Below are positions 6,405-8,754 of a stretch of DNA of 8,754 bases, piece by piece. The stretch is taken from positions 1-8,754 of the forward strand of contig DGTB01000120.1 in the NCBI GenBank assembly GCA_002394185.1, in the 5' to 3' direction. A program made the position numbers and the translations under genes. The first letter of the stretch is position 1. Each line of letters starts with the position of its first letter. The notes below the pieces were generated by a model, which saw nothing but the letters and a program-made list of their open reading frames with translations, searched no databases and had not been told where the DNA came from. The stretch is from Bacteroidales bacterium UBA4347. Lineage in GTDB: Bacteria; Bacteroidota; Bacteroidia; Bacteroidales; P3.

Positions 6405-7346
6405 TCAGAACTTGACGATGTCGATCAACCGGACCCCGTCGAGCCACACGGCGATGCAACCCACGGCGCCCAGGTCGCCGGCGGCATCCCAGTTCTCGAT
6501 GGGCTGGAGGGTGCGGGCATCGACAATCTCGAAGTATTCGGGCTCGAACTTCAGCCCGTCGGGGCAGAGCGTGGGGTTCACCTCGTGGAACGACGCCAGG
6601 GTGTCCACCACCCACTCCTTCACATCGTCCACATCCTCGTACTCGGCCATCTCGGCGGCCTGCTCGAGGGTGGCGTTGATGGTGGGGGCAATGGCGCGGG
6701 CGGCAGGGGAGAGGCGCATGTTGCGGCTGCTGAGGGCCAGGCCGTCGTCGGCACGCACAATGGGGCAGGGCACCAGCTCGATGGGGTACTTGATCTGCTC
6801 CAGCAGGGCGCGGATGACGGCCACCTGCTGGTAGTCCTTCTCGCCGAAGTAGGCACGTTTGGGCTGCGCCAGGTCGAACAGGCGGCGCACCACCACGGCC
6901 ACACCGCTGAAGTGGCCCGGACGGCGCGGCCCTTCCATCACCTCCTCCACGGGACCGAAATGATAGACAATCTCCGTGGGCTCTCCGTCGGGGTACATCT
7001 CCTCGACGGTAGGAGTGAAGGCTATGAGTGATGAGTGATGAGTGATGAGTGATGAGTGTGCTTGCGCAAGCTCGTTCTCCACTCTCCGCTCCAAACTCTC
7101 CATTAACTCCAGGTCGGCCTCGATGGTCCGGGGATACTTCTCCAGGTCCTCCTTGTTGTTGAACTGGATGGGGTTGACGAAGAGGGAGACCACGACGAAG
7201 TCGTTCTCCTTCAGGGCGCGCTCGATGAGCGAGAGGTGACCCTCGTGGAGGGCTCCCATGGTGGGCACAAGGCCTATTTCGAGGTTCTTGGCTTTGGCCT
7301 CGGCCACAGCCTGCTGCAACTCGGCAGCTTTGGTGATTTGTTTCAT
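6405..7346 (-). CDS. panC: pantothenate synthetase
   Basis: PanC joins pantoate and beta-alanine using ATP, the last step of vitamin B5 synthesis for coenzyme A, in the cytoplasm. From the ATG at 7346 the protein is 313 residues. It shows PTMGALHEGH (28-37, the HxGH nucleotide-binding site), FVNPIQF, RPGHFSGV (142-149), FGEKDYQQ (167-174), PIVRADDGLALSSRN (195-209) and a final RLID-VKF. The start at 7346 is chosen because the reading from 7388 only adds codons of the upstream repeat. The family is usually about 280 residues. Much of the excess is at residues 84-109, between DLELME and FTPTVEEMYP, where about 7 residues are normal; here there are 26, encoded by a heptamer repeat element. The frame stays open. 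The insert lies between the HxGH and SSRN motifs, so activity may or may not survive. It is probably cotranscribed with the two genes upstream. Confidence 0.95.
   Translation of the reverse strand: MKQITKAAELQQAVAEAKAKNLEIGLVPTMGALHEGHLSLIERALKENDFVVVSLFVNPIQFNNKEDLEKYPRTIEADLELMESLERRVENELAQAHSSLITHHSSLIAFTPTVEEMYPDGEPTEIVYHFGPVEEVMEGPRRPGHFSGVAVVVRRLFDLAQPKRAYFGEKDYQQVAVIRALLEQIKYPIELVPCPIVRADDGLALSSRNMRLSPAARAIAPTINATLEQAAEMAEYEDVDDVKEWVVDTLASFHEVNPTLCPDGLKFEPEYFEIVDARTLQPIENWDAAGDLGAVGCIAVWLDGVRLIDIVKF
7024..7108. repeat. heptamer tandem repeat plus palindrome inside panC
   Basis: Five perfect tandem copies of ATGAGTG occupy 7024-7058. They are followed by the 12-bp palindrome GCTTGCGCAAGC (7060-7071) and then by a second heptamer-phased block (7081-7108) with two ACTCTCC units 14 nt apart. 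GAGTG and CACTC segments on the two sides can extend the palindrome into a larger hairpin. The stretch encodes the extra residues of PanC, including HSSLITHHSSLI with a 7-residue period. The architecture (heptamers, palindrome, heptamers) looks like a mobile or interspersed short repeat and not ordinary coding sequence. Confidence 0.85.
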
Positions 7347-7364
7347 AATTATTTTTTGTTTTAT

Positions 7365-7462
7365 GCCGGCGGGACGCCGGCGCTCCATTATTTTTGCTAT
7401 GGCCGGCGGGACGCCGGCGCTCCATTATTTTTACCATGGCCGGCGGGATGCCGGCGCTCCAT
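7365..7462. repeat. three tandem REP-like 37-bp units
   Basis: A 24-bp GC-rich core occurs at 7365-7388, 7402-7425 and 7439-7462, a period of exactly 37 bp. Each core contains GCCGGC, a 5-nt GGGAC spacer, GCCGGC again and then GCTCCAT. The third copy differs by one base (C to T at 7449). The repeated GCCGGC is self-complementary, so each unit folds into a small hairpin with flanking ATG/CAT and a bulge, like a REP element. Cores are joined by TATTTTT plus a few variable bases. The array fills most of the 116 nt between the holin-like gene and panC and abuts the holin-like stop codon. On the minus strand each unit happens to read M-E-R-R-R-P-A-G. Confidence 0.9.
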
Positions 7463-7921
7463 TTAATCTTTAATTTCTTCGTAGGGGGTGAAGCCCTCGT
7501 CGTCGGTGTCGTCGTCGTGCGGTGGCTGCTGTTGCTGTTCAAGGGGCTTGCGGTTGATGTACTTGTTGGGCAGCTCCAGCAGGTAGTTGACGCCCATCAG
7601 CACCAGGCTGAAAAGCAGGGCCGAGCCGAAGCTGTCCACGTGGAACCCGCTCACCATGGCCGACGCCATGAGGATAATGACGGCATTGATGACGAAGAGG
7701 AACAGCCCCAGCGTCACGGCCGTCACCGGCAGGGTGATGACGATGAGCACAGGGCGTATGATGTTGTTCAGCAGCGAGATGACGATGGCCGTCCAGAACA
7801 CCGCCCAGAACGACTCCACCTCGATGCCCGGCAGCAGCCACGCGCCCACCATCACGGCGATGGAGAGTAGCATCAGGCGCGTCAGGCACCCACTACGGCT
7901 GGAATAAAACTCCATTTTCAT
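7463..7921 (-). CDS. phage-holin-IV-like (PF04020-type) 4-TM membrane protein
   Basis: The protein is 152 residues with four likely membrane segments (about 15-33, 37-54, 63-90, 98-115). It has the hallmark pattern of the phage holin family IV/DUF360 group: NNIIRPVL (52-59), LPVTAVTLGLF (64-74), FVINA and a GFHVDSFGSALLFSL segment. Despite the family name, chromosomal members are common in non-phage settings and have no established function, and nothing phage-like is nearby. The C-terminal tail (128-152) is Gln-rich and then strongly acidic and probably cytoplasmic. The start at 7921 lies 3 nt beyond the upstream stop codon; a second ATG at 7915 is equally usable. Tight spacing points to translation from the same mRNA as the YciO/Sua5-like gene. 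The downstream end abuts the REP-like array. Confidence 0.9.
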   Translation of the reverse strand: MKMEFYSSRSGCLTRLMLLSIAVMVGAWLLPGIEVESFWAVFWTAIVISLLNNIIRPVLIVITLPVTAVTLGLFLFVINAVIILMASAMVSGFHVDSFGSALLFSLVLMGVNYLLELPNKYINRKPLEQQQQPPHDDDTDDEGFTPYEEIKD

Positions 7922-7924
7922 CTT

Positions 7925-8548
7925 TCAACTTTCAATTTCAAAAGGTCCCTTTCCTTGACGCACGAGCTCGATGCCGTCGCTGCAGTCGATGACCGTCGAG
8001 GGGTCGGCGTCGGCAATGCCGCCGTCCACCACCACGTCCACACGCGATTCGAAGCGTTCGTGGATGAGTTCGGGGTCGCAGTAGTTCTCCGGCTCGTCCT
8101 CCTCGCCCAGCGGGCGCACGGAGGTGCAGATGAGCGGGCAGCCCACCTCCTCGATGACGGCGCGTGCAATGTCGTTCTCCGGCACCCGGATGCCGATGGT
8201 CTTGTTGGCATTCTGGTAGTTGCGCGGCACGCTGCCGGCGGCCTCCATGATGAAGGTGTAGGGGCCCGGCAGGCACCCCTTGAGCAGCGCGAAGGTGTCG
8301 CGGTCCATGGGCCGCACATACTCCGACGCCTGGCTCAGGCTCGAGCAGAGCATCGAGTATTTGGCCTGCTTCAGTTTGAACCCTTTCAGCTGGGCGATGG
8401 CCTCGGCGGCCTTCTTGTGCTCCATGCTGCAGGCGAAACAATAGAGTGTATCGGTGGGCAGAATGGCCACGCCGCCATTGCGCAACATGTCGGCTATCCT
8501 CCTCACTTCCCGCACGTTGGGGTTCTCGTTGTAGAGTTTTACAATCAT
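7925..8548 (-). CDS. Sua5/YrdC/YciO-family protein (YciO branch)
   Basis: The protein is 207 residues from the ATG at 8548. A TTG-initiated longer form is rejected because it would start inside the -33 promoter element. The fold motifs are GGVAILPTDTLY (25-36), YSMLCSSLSQASEYV, LPGPYTFIMEA (93-103), KTIGIRVP (116-123) and ADPSTVID (181-188). The family includes TsaC/Sua5, which makes threonylcarbamoyl-AMP for the t6A modification of tRNAs reading ANN codons, and it is usually annotated as L-threonylcarbamoyladenylate synthase. Length and sequence here match E. coli YciO better than TsaC: the KR-type motif is replaced around residues 55-64, and the usual S-A-N of TsaC reads S-V-R (CTSVRPL, 141-147). 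Whether it makes t6A is therefore uncertain. It is the first gene of the cluster that reads into the holin-like gene and probably panC. Confidence 0.92.
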   Translation of the reverse strand: MIVKLYNENPNVREVRRIADMLRNGGVAILPTDTLYCFACSMEHKKAAEAIAQLKGFKLKQAKYSMLCSSLSQASEYVRPMDRDTFALLKGCLPGPYTFIMEAAGSVPRNYQNANKTIGIRVPENDIARAVIEEVGCPLICTSVRPLGEEDEPENYCDPELIHERFESRVDVVVDGGIADADPSTVIDCSDGIELVRQGKGPFEIES

Positions 8549-8572
8549 AGGTTCTCTTTCTTTTCGAGGGTG

Positions 8573-8603
8573 CAAAAATACAACAAATAATTGATATGGC
8601 AAA
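8573..8603 (-). promoter_or_regulatory. Bacteroidetes-type promoter of the yciO-like/panC cluster
   Basis: The minus strand carries TTTG (8600-8603), a 19-nt spacer and TATTTTTG (8573-8580), a full match to the Bacteroidetes two-part consensus. The -7 box ends 24 nt before the ATG at 8548, so the leader is about 15-20 nt. No equivalent box is seen before the holin-like gene or panC, which supports one transcript for all three. Confidence 0.82.
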
Positions 8604-8652
8604 AAAACATTTCACGGGTCAAAACCCCGCCTGATACGTATCCAATACGGCC

Positions 8653-8754
8653 GTTCTTATATTGTTCTTATATTGTTTACATATTGTTCTTACATTGTTC
8701 CTATATTGTGGATATAAGAACAATATGTAAACAATATGCGAACATTATAAGAAC
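8653..8754. repeat. inverted repeat built from 11-bp tandem units, reaching the window edge
   Basis: Five head-to-tail 11-bp units with consensus GTTCTTATATT fill 8653-8707. After a GTG centre, four units in the opposite orientation (consensus AATATAAGAAC) fill 8711-8754. The two sets pair as one long hairpin: 8653-8695 with 8712-8754, about 43 bp with roughly four imperfect positions, and a 16-nt loop. Within it, 8675-8692 pairs perfectly with 8715-8732 (18 bp). The element is AT-rich against GC-rich surroundings and may continue beyond the window. Next to it (8616-8652) are only short palindromes (GATACGTATC at 8633-8642) and no gene. Confidence 0.93.

Noticed and set aside
7347..7388. N-terminal extension of PanC from the ATG at 7388
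   Set aside because: The added residues come from the REP-like unit and linker, and the conserved PanC N-terminus begins at the ATG at 7346.
7024..7462. CRISPR-like array
   Set aside because: The heptamers have no spacers. The 37-bp units are separated only by short near-constant linkers, not by unique spacers, and no cas gene is present.
7463..7921. Prophage remnant suggested by the holin-like family name
   Set aside because: Family IV holin-like proteins are common chromosomal genes, and no phage gene, integrase or attachment site is seen nearby.

Overview
The window looks like chromosomal DNA from a Bacteroidales bacterium (Bacteroidetes), probably gut- or rumen-associated; the genus cannot be fixed. 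The evidence is three promoters of the Bacteroidetes type (a -7 box TAnnTTTG, two of them with an upstream TTTG at 19-20 nt), weak Shine-Dalgarno signals, two DUF3857/transglutaminase-like secreted proteins, a TonB-family protein with the N-terminal Cys module seen in this phylum, and a calycin-like small secreted protein. The coding DNA is GC-rich while the promoters and the far right end are AT-rich.

Layout. Positions 1-1208 (+ strand) hold the 3' part of a HerA-like/DUF853 ATPase gene and a small exported beta-rich protein. A strong bidirectional terminator (1229-1263) separates them from everything else, which is on the minus strand. A two-gene operon (4793 down to 1281) encodes two exported DUF3857/transglutaminase-fold proteins: the first has an intact Cys-His-Asp triad and the second appears to have lost the Cys and His. 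Upstream of it is a free-standing tRNA-Gln(CTG) with its own promoter and terminator. Then comes a 403-residue TonB-family protein with two TonB C-terminal domains. Positions 6405-8548 form a probable cluster read right to left: a YciO-type Sua5/YrdC protein, a 4-TM phage-holin-IV-like membrane protein, and panC (pantothenate synthetase, coenzyme A pathway).

How the genes relate. panC (coenzyme A supply) and the YciO/Sua5-like gene are housekeeping or housekeeping-like. The TonB protein would energise outer-membrane receptors. The DUF3857 pair acts in the periplasm or outside the cell. No defence, phage or CRISPR system is visible.

The unusual content is repetitive DNA clustered in the right-hand 1.7 kb: (i) a heptamer-repeat/palindrome element lying in frame inside panC, where a change in copy number would usually shift the reading frame; (ii) three tandem 37-bp REP-like GC-rich units filling the gap between the holin-like gene and panC; and (iii) at the window edge, a roughly 43-bp-arm inverted repeat whose arms are each built from 11-bp tandem units.
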